From an uncultured Bacteroides sp. (GTDB lineage Bacteria > Bacteroidota > Bacteroidia > Bacteroidales > Bacteroidaceae), in NCBI GenBank assembly GCA_947071285.1, contig CAMTFK010000195.1:1-8545 (forward strand): DNA of 8,545 bases, read 5' to 3'. Under the pieces are notes generated by a model. It saw nothing but the letters and a program-made list of their open reading frames with translations. It searched no databases and was not told the DNA's origin. Positions within the stretch are counted from its first letter, which is position 1, and every line of letters starts with the position of its first letter. Shown one piece after another: positions 1 to 6,234 of the stretch. Made by a program: the position numbers and the translations under genes.

Positions 1-905
1 AAGATTTTGAGGTCGTGGTTGTGGAAGACGGTTCATCCGTTCCCTGTGAAGAAGTAGTGGAATACTATCAGAAAAACCTGGATATACACTATTATAACAA
101 GCCCAATTCCGGCCCCGGACAAAGCCGGAACTATGGCGCCGAACGAAGCACCGGGGAATATCTGATTATACTGGACTCCGACTGTATACTGCCCAAAGGC
201 TACCTCACCGCCATCGAAAAAGAACTTCAAACCTCACCAGCCGATGCCTTCGGCGGACCGGACCGGGCACATGAGTCTTTTACGGATATACAGAAAGCTA
301 TTAATTACTCCATGACTTCCTTCTTCACTACCGGTGGCATCCGCGGTGGAAAAAAGAAAATGGATAAATTCTATCCGCGAAGCTTTAATATGGGAGTCAG
401 ACGGGATGTATATACTGCACTCGGAGGCTTCTCTAAAATGCGGTTCGGAGAAGATATTGACTTTAGTATCCGGATATTCAAGGGTGGTTATCAGTGCCGG
501 CTGTTCCCGGATGCCTGGGTATATCACAAGCGGCGCACGGACTTGAAGAAGTTCTTCAAGCAAGTGCACAATTCGGGTATTGCACGTATCAATCTGTATA
601 AGAAGTACCCGGAATCATTGAAGATTGTTCACCTCTTACCGGCAGCATTCACGCTTGGAGTGGCAATATTGTTGTTCGGTGCTCCTTTCTGTCTTTATAG
701 CCTGACGCCCATTGCACTATATGCACTATTGGTATGCGTTGACTCCACCATCCAAAACCGGAGTTTGCTTATCGGCATTTACTCCATCGCTGCTTCTTTC
801 ATCCAACTCATCGGATACGGGACCGGTTTCTGGCGGGCATGGTGGAACCGTTGCATACGGGGAAAAGATGAATTTGAAGCATTTAAAAAGAACTTTTATA
901 AGTGA
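1..905 (+). CDS. Family 2 glycosyltransferase with C-terminal membrane segments (5' partial)
   Basis: Transfers a sugar from a nucleotide-sugar donor to an envelope or polysaccharide acceptor; the sugar and acceptor cannot be told from sequence. The reading frame is already open at base 3 (codons DFEV before the GTG at 15), so the gene begins upstream and the GTG is not the start. GT2 (GT-A fold) marks are the VVEDGSS nucleotide-binding strand near the beginning, the GPGQSRNYG segment, a DSD metal-binding motif at about 174-182, and an FGEDIDFSIR segment near 440-470 that would supply the catalytic acid. The last ~90 residues hold about three hydrophobic stretches (roughly 633-705, 705-750 and 765-830), so the enzyme is probably anchored in the inner membrane with the catalytic domain in the cytoplasm. 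Only the first few dozen residues seem to be missing. It ends 26 bases before radC in the same direction and may share its transcript. Confidence 0.88.
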   Translation, partial: DFEVVVVEDGSSVPCEEVVEYYQKNLDIHYYNKPNSGPGQSRNYGAERSTGEYLIILDSDCILPKGYLTAIEKELQTSPADAFGGPDRAHESFTDIQKAINYSMTSFFTTGGIRGGKKKMDKFYPRSFNMGVRRDVYTALGGFSKMRFGEDIDFSIRIFKGGYQCRLFPDAWVYHKRRTDLKKFFKQVHNSGIARINLYKKYPESLKIVHLLPAAFTLGVAILLFGAPFCLYSLTPIALYALLVCVDSTIQNRSLLIGIYSIAASFIQLIGYGTGFWRAWWNRCIRGKDEFEAFKKNFYK

Positions 906-910
906 TGAAC

Positions 911-931
911 GATTAGTGTTTAGTGATTAGC
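911..931. repeat. Three tandem heptamers, G(A/T)TTAGT type, just before radC
   Basis: Reading from 911 the bases fall into three 7-base units: GATTAGT, GTTTAGT and GATTAGC. They fill most of the 26-base gap between the glycosyltransferase stop and the radC ATG. The unit differs from the heptamer at 4634-4736, but the period and the intergenic setting are the same. No function can be assigned. Confidence 0.6.
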
Positions 932-1618
932 ATGGAAAAACTAAATATCAACCAGTGGGCGGAAGAAGACCGTCCACGGGAGAAGATGATGCTGAAAGGT
1001 GCAGAGGCCCTGAGTGATGCCGAACTGCTTGCCATCCTTATCGGCTCCGGAAACACAGAGGAAAGCGCAGTAACTCTGATGCAACGGGTGCTCTCCGAAT
1101 GTGGCAATGATCTGAATCAATTAGGAAAATGGGAAGTACGGGATTTCTCCCGCTTCAAAGGCCTCGGCCCAGCCAAAAGCATCACTATCATGGCGGCATT
1201 GGAACTGGGCAAACGCCGCAAACTACAGGAACACCCGGAACGTACCACAGTGCGTTGCTCCAAAGACATCTACGAACTTTTCCATCCCCTGCTCTGCGAT
1301 CTTGCCTACGAAGAATTTTGGGTATTGCTACTCAACCAATCTTCCCGCATCATCGACAAAACACGCATCAGCCGCGGCGGCATCGACCAGACCACCGCCG
1401 ATGTACGCAGCATCCTGCGCGAAGCCCTGATACAGCGCGCCACGCAGATAGCCTTGATACACAACCATCCTTCGGGCAGCTCCCGCCCAAGCACAGACGA
1501 CCAACGCCTGACTCAACTCGTACAAAAAGGAACACAGACTATGAACATCCGCCTCATCGACCACGTTATTGTAACAGATGGAAAGTACTACAGTTTCAAT
1601 GATGAAGGAATGATTTAG
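932..1618 (+). CDS. radC: RadC family JAMM-domain protein
   Basis: A 228-residue RadC homologue, a usual family length. An N-terminal helical region carries a helix-hairpin-helix-like stretch (FKGLGPAKS, about residues 75-83), followed by the JAB/MPN (JAMM) domain. The metal-site pattern HxHx10D is intact: H177 and H179 in HNHPSG, and D190 in PSTDD. A conserved EEFW stretch lies near residue 127. JAMM proteins are zinc hydrolases or peptidase-like. The old link of RadC to DNA repair in E. coli has been withdrawn and the true role of the family is unsettled. I chose the ATG at 932 over an in-frame GTG at 923, because the GTG lies inside the heptamer repeat and the three extra residues (MIS) are not family-like. 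No separate promoter is obvious, so it may be read with the glycosyltransferase. Confidence 0.93.
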   Translation: MEKLNINQWAEEDRPREKMMLKGAEALSDAELLAILIGSGNTEESAVTLMQRVLSECGNDLNQLGKWEVRDFSRFKGLGPAKSITIMAALELGKRRKLQEHPERTTVRCSKDIYELFHPLLCDLAYEEFWVLLLNQSSRIIDKTRISRGGIDQTTADVRSILREALIQRATQIALIHNHPSGSSRPSTDDQRLTQLVQKGTQTMNIRLIDHVIVTDGKYYSFNDEGMI

Positions 1619-1640
1619 CGGCTTTTTCAAAACTCGTTCT

Positions 1641-1671
1641 TTTGTAGTTTCAATTAATTTCTTTAGCTTTG
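1641..1671 (+). promoter_or_regulatory. Predicted Bacteroidetes promoter for the DUF59 gene
   Basis: TTTG at 1641-1644 and TAGCTTTG at 1664-1671 are separated by 19 bases. This matches the known Bacteroides primary sigma pattern of a -33 TTTG and a -7 TAnnTTTG box. The start of transcription would fall near 1677-1681, giving a leader of roughly 12-15 bases before the ATG at 1692. It lies in the 73-base gap after radC, which suggests that the DUF59 gene, and perhaps lpxH and the deacetylase behind it, form a separate unit. Confidence 0.65.
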
Positions 1672-1691
1672 CCTAACTAAACCATACGAAT

Positions 1692-2003
1692 ATGACCAAG
1701 TTTGAAATAGAAGAAAAAATAGTAGAGATGCTCAAGACCGTATTCGATCCGGAAATCCCGGTAAACGTATACGACCTGGGACTTATCTACAAGATAGACC
1801 TCGCCGACAACGGGGAAGTAAGTATTGACATGACCTTAACAGCTCCCAACTGTCCGGCTGCCGACTTCATCATGGAAGATGTGCGCCAAAGAGTTGAATC
1901 GGTTGACGGTGTCACTGCCGCCACCATCAATCTGGTTTTCGAGCCGGAATGGGACAAGGACATGATGAGCGAAGAAGCCAAACTAGAATTAGGCTTCTTA
2001 TAA
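1692..2003 (+). CDS. MIP18/DUF59 family Fe-S cluster assembly-type protein (SufT/PaaD-like)
   Basis: A 103-residue single-domain protein. Family marks are FDPEIPVNVYDLGLIY (about residues 18-33), TLTAPNCPAAD (48-58) with the conserved cysteine C54, and LVFEPEWDKDMMSEEAK near the C terminus. Proteins of this family (SufT, PaaD, eukaryotic MIP18/CIA2) help mature or deliver iron-sulfur clusters, though the chemistry of the bacterial solo proteins is poorly known. It is cytoplasmic, with no signal peptide. No sufBCDS or paa genes are next to it in this window, so the exact client cannot be inferred. It has its own well-formed promoter upstream. A 105-base gap holding an inverted repeat separates it from lpxH. 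Confidence 0.88.
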   Translation: MTKFEIEEKIVEMLKTVFDPEIPVNVYDLGLIYKIDLADNGEVSIDMTLTAPNCPAADFIMEDVRQRVESVDGVTAATINLVFEPEWDKDMMSEEAKLELGFL

Positions 2004-2013
2004 TGTAAACTTT

Positions 2014-2083
2014 AAACACAAAGGCACAGAAAAAGAAGCCTCGGATAGAAAGCATTCCCTTTGTGCCTCCGTGTTTCTGTGTT
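2014..2083. repeat. Imperfect inverted repeat between the DUF59 gene and lpxH
   Basis: The left arm (about 2014-2030) reads AAACACAAAGGCACAGA; the right arm (about 2060-2083) reads TTTGTGCCTCC then GTGTTTCTGTGTT. The best paired cores are AGGCACA (2022-2028) with TGTGCCT (2062-2068) and AACACA (2016-2021) with TGTGTT (2078-2083), with unpaired bases between them. Sequence of this flavour is, from memory, scattered between Bacteroides genes; I cannot confirm that here. There is no clear U-tract, so a terminator role is possible but not shown. Its right half is in frame with lpxH and artificially extends that open frame to 2061. Confidence 0.55.
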
Positions 2084-2108
2084 CAAAACAAATTTAAAAC
2101 TCAGAAGT

Positions 2109-2873
2109 ATGAAGAACGTATATTTCCTTTCGGACGCACACCTCGGCTCACGCGCCATTGAGCACGGCCGCACCCAGGAACGACGCCTTGTGAATTTCCT
2201 CGACAGTATCAAGCACAAAGCATCCGCCGTGTATTTGCTGGGAGATATGTTCGACTTCTGGTATGAGTTCAAGACCGTTGTACCGAAAGGCTATACCCGC
2301 TTTCTGGGCAAACTATCCGAACTGACGGATATGGGAGTGGAAGTACACTTCTTCACAGGCAACCATGACATCTGGTGTGCCGACTATCTGACCACAGAAT
2401 GTGGCGTCGTCATGCACCGCGAGCCGCTTACCACAGAAATATACGGCAAGGAATTCTACCTTGCACACGGTGATGGTTTGGGCGACCCGGACAAGAAGTT
2501 CAAACTGCTGCGTTCCATGTTTCACAGCGAATTCCTACAAGTCCTGTTCTCTGCCATCCATCCCCGTTGGAGTATGGAGTGGGGATTGAACTGGGCAAAA
2601 CACAGCCGTCAGAAGCGCGTTGACGGCAAAGAACCCGATTATATGGGCGAAGATAAAGAATTTCTGGTACTCTACACAAAAGAGTACCTGAAAAGTCACC
2701 CGAACATCAACTTCTTCATCTACGGCCACCGACACATCGAACTGGACTTGATGTTGAGCGCCACCGCCCGCATCACAATACTGGGAGACTGGATAAATTT
2801 CTTCTCGTATGCTGTCTTCGATGGCGAAAACTTCTTCCTCGAAAACTTTATCGAAGGAGAAACCAAAATGTAG
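2109..2873 (+). CDS. lpxH: UDP-2,3-diacylglucosamine diphosphatase (LpxH)
   Basis: Hydrolyses UDP-2,3-diacylglucosamine to lipid X and UMP, an early lipid A step at the inner face of the inner membrane. The calcineurin-like metallophosphoesterase signature is complete over 254 residues: SDAHLG (D9, H11), GDMFDFW (D46, D49), TGNHD (N85, H86), AHGDG (H120) and GHRH (H207, H209), together forming a two-metal site. The FDFWYE segment and the helical insert around residues 130-180 fit LpxH rather than a general phosphoesterase. I start at the ATG at 2109 (MKNVYFLSDAHLG). The frame is open back to 2061, but those 16 codons are made of the upstream inverted repeat and carry no family sequence. It is followed after 6 bases by the exported deacetylase, so the two are very likely co-transcribed. 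Confidence 0.9.
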   Translation: MKNVYFLSDAHLGSRAIEHGRTQERRLVNFLDSIKHKASAVYLLGDMFDFWYEFKTVVPKGYTRFLGKLSELTDMGVEVHFFTGNHDIWCADYLTTECGVVMHREPLTTEIYGKEFYLAHGDGLGDPDKKFKLLRSMFHSEFLQVLFSAIHPRWSMEWGLNWAKHSRQKRVDGKEPDYMGEDKEFLVLYTKEYLKSHPNINFFIYGHRHIELDLMLSATARITILGDWINFFSYAVFDGENFFLENFIEGETKM

Positions 2874-2879
2874 TCCTAT

Positions 2880-4310
2880 ATGAACTTCTCAAAACTGAAG
2901 CATCTTTTCAGCGTATGCTTGTTTGCCACAAGTATTCTTCCGGCATGGGGACAATCCGCCCCTACCCTCGCCATCCGCATTGATGACCTCGGCGCTTTCC
3001 ACTCTGTCAACGAAGCCTGTATCCAAACGTATCAGTCCGGAATAGCCCGTTCCGTAGAAGTAATGCCCGTAGCCAGTTGGTATCCGGAAGCCGTCCGCCT
3101 GCTGAAAGAAAACCCGGGATTGGATGTCGGATTGCATTTAGTTATTACCAGCGAATGGGAAAATGCAAAATGGCGTCCATTGACACACTGCCCCAGTCTG
3201 ACGGATGAGAACGGATACTTCTATCCGATGATGGGACCCAATCCTGCATATCCCGGACAGTCGGTTATGGAAAATAAATGGGACTTGAAGGAAGTGGAGC
3301 AGGAATTTCGCGCACAGATAGAGATGGCATTGAAGAATATCCCGCAGCTCAGTCACCTGACAGGACATATGCTATCCACCGGTTTCACTAAAGAGGTAAA
3401 TGAAATGGTGCTGCGCCTGGCTAAAGAATATCATCTTCCTTCCATCGACCGTATGGACTCACCGGAAGATTACCAGTTCACCTATATTGGTTACGACGGT
3501 CCCAGCCGAACAAGTGCCGAAAAGGAAGAAAGTTTTATCCGTTCACTAAACAAGTTGGAGGCAGGTAAACGCTATCTGTTTCTTGACCATCCGGCACTGA
3601 ACAATGAGGAAATGCGTCCTATCTTTCACATCGGTTATGAGAATGTAGCACTCGATCGGCAGGGAGTAACGGATTTACTCACCAGCCCACGCGTGAAACA
3701 AACCATTGAAGATAAAGGCATCAAGCTGATTTCTATCAATCAACTAACGAAAGGTCTTCCTCGTGCCACCACTCCCGGGAAACTGGAAAAAGCAATGCAG
3801 AAATATCTGGATGTGATGCAGAAAGCTAATCAAGAACTGCACAGCATCATGATTGTGCAGCATGGCAAGGTCATTGCCGAAGAATCGTTTGGCAAACGGG
3901 ATACAGAATCCACAAGTTACACATGGGTAGACCCCGCCATCGTACAAAAAATGAGCGGAGAGAAACTCATAGAGTATTTATACCCACGCCTGTTCCGTCC
4001 GTTGGGCATTGTCAATGTGAAGTGTCAGGAAAGCCTGCAAGGAATCAATGGAGGTTGGGGATTGTTCTTCAAAACGGAAGATCTTGCCAAGCTGGGGCAA
4101 CTCTTCTTGCAGAAAGGAAAATGGAACGGCCAGCAAATACTGCCGGAAGAATGGATTGCCAAAGCATCGGCTTACTGTGCCGACGGAAGAAATGGGCAAT
4201 ATATTCTTGTTATTCCAGAAAAAGATGCTGTAATTGCAGTAACAATGCGGACCGAAAACGGACAAACCCAACCGAATTTAATTCGGAAACACCTGCTTCC
4301 GGCACTGTAA
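2880..4310 (+). CDS. Exported YdjC/ChbG-like deacetylase fused to a shortened beta-lactamase-type domain
   Basis: A two-part, 476-residue exported protein. Residues 1-25 are a signal peptide (hydrophobic core about 9-22, then AWGQSA). Residues ~28-290 resemble the YdjC/ChbG/HpnK carbohydrate deacetylase family: RIDDLGAFHS with the DD pair at 35-36, GLHL with H86, and H159/H163 in SHLTGHM, which together would form the metal site; LDHPA follows at 235-239. Such enzymes remove acetyl groups from amino sugars. Residues ~291-476 resemble serine beta-lactamase/esterase domains (GLPRATTP, LHSIMIVQHGKVIAEESF, IVQKMSGEKLIEYLYPRLFRPLGI, GGWGLFFKTEDLAKLGQLFLQKGKWNGQQ, ADGRNGQYI). This tail is only ~186 residues against roughly 330 for the family. 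The SxxK nucleophile stretch and the YxN stretch should lie between about residues 338 and 352 and are absent, so the tail is probably not catalytic. The gene starts 6 bases after lpxH. The true substrate is unknown. Confidence 0.8.
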   Translation: MNFSKLKHLFSVCLFATSILPAWGQSAPTLAIRIDDLGAFHSVNEACIQTYQSGIARSVEVMPVASWYPEAVRLLKENPGLDVGLHLVITSEWENAKWRPLTHCPSLTDENGYFYPMMGPNPAYPGQSVMENKWDLKEVEQEFRAQIEMALKNIPQLSHLTGHMLSTGFTKEVNEMVLRLAKEYHLPSIDRMDSPEDYQFTYIGYDGPSRTSAEKEESFIRSLNKLEAGKRYLFLDHPALNNEEMRPIFHIGYENVALDRQGVTDLLTSPRVKQTIEDKGIKLISINQLTKGLPRATTPGKLEKAMQKYLDVMQKANQELHSIMIVQHGKVIAEESFGKRDTESTSYTWVDPAIVQKMSGEKLIEYLYPRLFRPLGIVNVKCQESLQGINGGWGLFFKTEDLAKLGQLFLQKGKWNGQQILPEEWIAKASAYCADGRNGQYILVIPEKDAVIAVTMRTENGQTQPNLIRKHLLPAL

Positions 4311-4350
4311 ACAGATACTTCGCCGATTTAATCTTCTGTAAATAGATATG

Positions 4351-4377
4351 GAAAAGTATGATTCTTCGGAACTTTTC
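4351..4377 (+). other. Small hairpin after the deacetylase gene
   Basis: GAAAAGT (4351-4357) and ACTTTTC (4371-4377) pair perfectly over 7 bp around a 13-base loop, with two G-U pairs possible outside. The loop side also holds TTC-TTCG-GAA, a UUCG tetraloop on a 3-bp stem. No T-run follows, so a terminator or processing role is only a guess. Confidence 0.3.
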
Positions 4378-4425
4378 TGCGGGTAATCTTGTAATAACAT
4401 CATAAACCATTAAAGCTTAATTGTT

Positions 4426-4635
4426 ATGGATGATATGATTTACAGAAATGATGCGATTGCCGAGGAAAATATTGACCCGCATGGTCGTCCGGCAAAGGAT
4501 AAATTTGAAGAGTTCAGTGAAGAAGTTTCCGAGCATACAGACCTCGGATACAAAGACCAAAAGGTGAAATCTAAAAAGGAGCGAAAAGAACGCCTAGAGG
4601 AAATAGACGAAGTGATTAAAGAAGACTTAAAGTAG
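4426..4635 (+). CDS. Small highly charged protein of unknown function
   Basis: I do not recognise this 69-residue protein. About half of its residues are charged (roughly 13 E, 9 D, 10 K and 4 R), giving a net charge near -8. There is no cysteine, no signal peptide and no membrane segment. The N-terminal half is acidic (DPHGRPAKDKFEEFSEEVSEH). The C-terminal third is a K/E/R-rich run likely to be helical or coiled (KSKKERKERLEEIDEVIKEDLK). The start is taken at the ATG at 4426; a second in-frame ATG at 4435 is possible. Upstream, TAATCTTG at 4384-4391 is one base off the TAnnTTTG -7 box, with no good -33 partner. The stop codon touches the 31-bp inverted repeat. The charge periodicity and clean frame make it a plausible real gene, but comparison with relatives is needed to be sure. 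Confidence 0.6.
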   Translation: MDDMIYRNDAIAEENIDPHGRPAKDKFEEFSEEVSEHTDLGYKDQKVKSKKERKERLEEIDEVIKEDLK

Positions 4636-4736
4636 TTACAAGCTACGAGCTACAAGCTACAAGTGGCTGCGCAATTACACTGCATAGTACTTGTAGCTTG
4701 TAGCTCGTAGCTTGTAACTCATATAGCTTGTAACTC
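4634..4736. repeat. Perfect 31-bp inverted repeat built from heptamers, with a partial third arm
   Basis: Arm 1 (4634-4664) and arm 2 (4689-4719) are exact reverse complements over 31 bp, separated by 24 bases that themselves contain the palindrome TGCGCA. Within arm 1 the core is three 7-base units: AAGCTAC, GAGCTAC and AAGCTAC. A 13-base copy of the end of arm 2 (TAGCTTGTAACTC, 4708-4720) recurs at 4724-4736; 12 of its bases could also pair with 4634-4645. The element fills the gap between two convergent genes, beginning inside the stop codon of the small gene and ending 2 bases before the phosphatase stop. A long hairpin here could end transcription from both sides or protect 3' ends, but there is no T-tract on either strand. 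Similar text is, from memory, scattered in Bacteroides genomes. Confidence 0.85.
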
Positions 4737-4738
4737 TA

Positions 4739-6139
4739 TCATTTGTATCCCGCCACCTTGGCTATACGTTTCGGGATTTCCGTATTATCATACTTACCTG
4801 CAAATTCTTTGGAGCCTGCTCCCACTGCATATACCGGAACATATCCCGCAGTATGGCTACCACTTGTCCAACCTACCATAGCAATCTGGCTCATGACTTT
4901 TCTTGCAGAAGCAGCCAGTGGTTCAGTCTTCGAATAAAGCGTTTCTTCGAATACCACTTTATTCTTTACGAACGACTGTTCAAATTCATCACGCAACATC
5001 TTTTCCTGTTCCCAAGTCAAAGGTAGTTCTTTCCAGAAGCCCATCTTCTCTGCCAATAAAGCCTTGGCATCTTCCCAAGTCACATCATGTCCCTTCGCTT
5101 TACGCAAGTCAGTGATGGCGATAGAAAGTAAATCCTGAGACTGTTTTTGGTTCTTCAAAGCTTTCAGGTGCAATTCATATTTGCCTGTACCCAAGCCCAA
5201 ACCACCTGTTTCATGGTCAGCAGTTACTACAATCAGAGTTTCTTTCGGGTGCTTCTTATAGAATTCATAAGCTACTTTGATAGCATTATCCATATCAATC
5301 ACTTCTTCGAAAGTAGTGGCAGGGTCGTTGGAGTGACAAGACCAGTCAATCTTTCCACCTTCTACCATCAGGAAGAAACCTTTATTCTTACCTTTAGTGA
5401 GGAAGGAGATAGCGCTTTCAGTAATTTCAGCAAGAGTCAGGTCACCGGCTTTGCGGTCAATAGAATATGGCAGACAAGAAGGAGTGGCACCATCTTCCTG
5501 AATCAGGACCATCTTATCAGCCTGGGCAGCCTTAGATTTGAAATCATTTACGCCTTTCGCAATAGTATAACCAGCCTCCTCAATGATAGGGAAAATACTC
5601 GGAGCCTCTTTCTTGTCGGCAGTAGTGGTCGGCTTCAGGAAACCGCCACCTGCATAGAAATCGAAGCCTGCTTTCGGCAAGTCGAGGGCAATTTCATAAT
5701 ACATGTTACGATTAGGCTGGTGCGCATAGAACGCTGCAGGAGTGGCATGATCCACACTAACACTGGTGGTTACACCAACTTTCTTTCCGGCTTTCTTTGC
5801 TTTTTCGGCAACTGTCTGAATTACATTCTTCTGGTCGTCCATACCGATGGCACCGTTATAGGTTTTCACTCCGGTAGCAAGGGCAGTTCCGGCAGCGGAA
5901 GAGTCTGTGACAGAGTTGGTGGCAGAAAAAGTGGTGGCAACACCTACAGCCGGAAACTGGGTAAACAACAACGGCGTCACACCGATGCGTCCTTCTTGTT
6001 CAGCCAGATACATTTCCGTGCCATTTACCTGATTAACTCCCATTCCATCACCGATGAAATAAAATACATACTTTGCCTGTTGCGCATACGTCATACCTGT
6101 CAACAGGACAAAGAGCAATAAATACGTGAATCTTTTCAT
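4739..6139 (-). CDS. Exported alkaline phosphatase
   Basis: A phosphate-monoester hydrolase of the alkaline phosphatase superfamily, 466 residues, acting in the periplasm or outside the cell. A signal peptide covers about residues 1-20 (MKRFTYLLLFVLLTGMTYAQ). The two-zinc/magnesium site and nucleophile are visible in order: IGDGMG (D31), VTDSSAAGTA with the serine nucleophile at S80, DHATPAAFYAH (about 130-140), MVEGGKIDWSCHSND (E260, D265, H269), TADHETGG (D308, H309) and SGSHTAG (H429). All key residues of an active enzyme appear present. It is not as close to E. coli PhoA as to the Bacillus/Bacteroides-type enzymes, so I give no symbol. It is transcribed leftward from its own upstream region, behind the ackA terminator. 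Its supply of phosphate from organic esters would fit phosphate control, but no proven Pho box is seen. Confidence 0.93.
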   Translation of the reverse strand: MKRFTYLLLFVLLTGMTYAQQAKYVFYFIGDGMGVNQVNGTEMYLAEQEGRIGVTPLLFTQFPAVGVATTFSATNSVTDSSAAGTALATGVKTYNGAIGMDDQKNVIQTVAEKAKKAGKKVGVTTSVSVDHATPAAFYAHQPNRNMYYEIALDLPKAGFDFYAGGGFLKPTTTADKKEAPSIFPIIEEAGYTIAKGVNDFKSKAAQADKMVLIQEDGATPSCLPYSIDRKAGDLTLAEITESAISFLTKGKNKGFFLMVEGGKIDWSCHSNDPATTFEEVIDMDNAIKVAYEFYKKHPKETLIVVTADHETGGLGLGTGKYELHLKALKNQKQSQDLLSIAITDLRKAKGHDVTWEDAKALLAEKMGFWKELPLTWEQEKMLRDEFEQSFVKNKVVFEETLYSKTEPLAASARKVMSQIAMVGWTSGSHTAGYVPVYAVGAGSKEFAGKYDNTEIPKRIAKVAGYK

Positions 6140-6181
6140 AAATTGATATATTTAAAGTAGTTTGAATAAACGTTGCTATCT

Positions 6182-6202
6182 CTTATCTCCTCCAAAGATA
6201 AG
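6182..6202. promoter_or_regulatory. Predicted -7 box for the phosphatase gene inside a 7-bp dyad
   Basis: On the minus strand TATCTTTG (6200 down to 6193) matches TAnnTTTG exactly, which puts the start of transcription near 6186 and leaves a leader of about 47 bases before the ATG. No good TTTG is found at the -33 position, so basal activity may be weak. The box sits within a perfect inverted repeat, CTTATCT (6182-6188), 7 bases, AGATAAG (6196-6202). This is a possible operator, but no regulator can be named. Confidence 0.45.
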
Positions 6203-6234
6203 GAATTTAAACCACTGGCGGAGCAGATATTGTT

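Noticed and set aside
923..931. GTG start for radC three codons upstream of the ATG
   Set aside because: It lies inside the heptamer repeat and adds no family-like residues; the ATG at 932 gives the normal RadC N terminus.
3923..4345. Plus-strand 140-codon frame overlapping the beta-lactamase-like tail, checked as a possible frameshifted piece of the missing catalytic region
   Set aside because: Its translation shows no SxxK, YxN or other hydrolase motif. The expected missing stretch simply is not present in any frame, so a deletion explains it better than a frameshift.
4384..4391. TAATCTTG as a -7 promoter box for the small charged gene
   Set aside because: It has one mismatch to TAnnTTTG and no TTTG at a fitting distance upstream, too weak to list as a promoter.
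5147..6121. A 324-codon open frame on the plus strand opposite the alkaline phosphatase
   Set aside because: It lies wholly antisense to a gene with every catalytic motif intact. Its translation has no recognisable motif and is rich in S, F, I and R as expected from reversed coding sequence. Long antisense frames are common opposite biased codon use.
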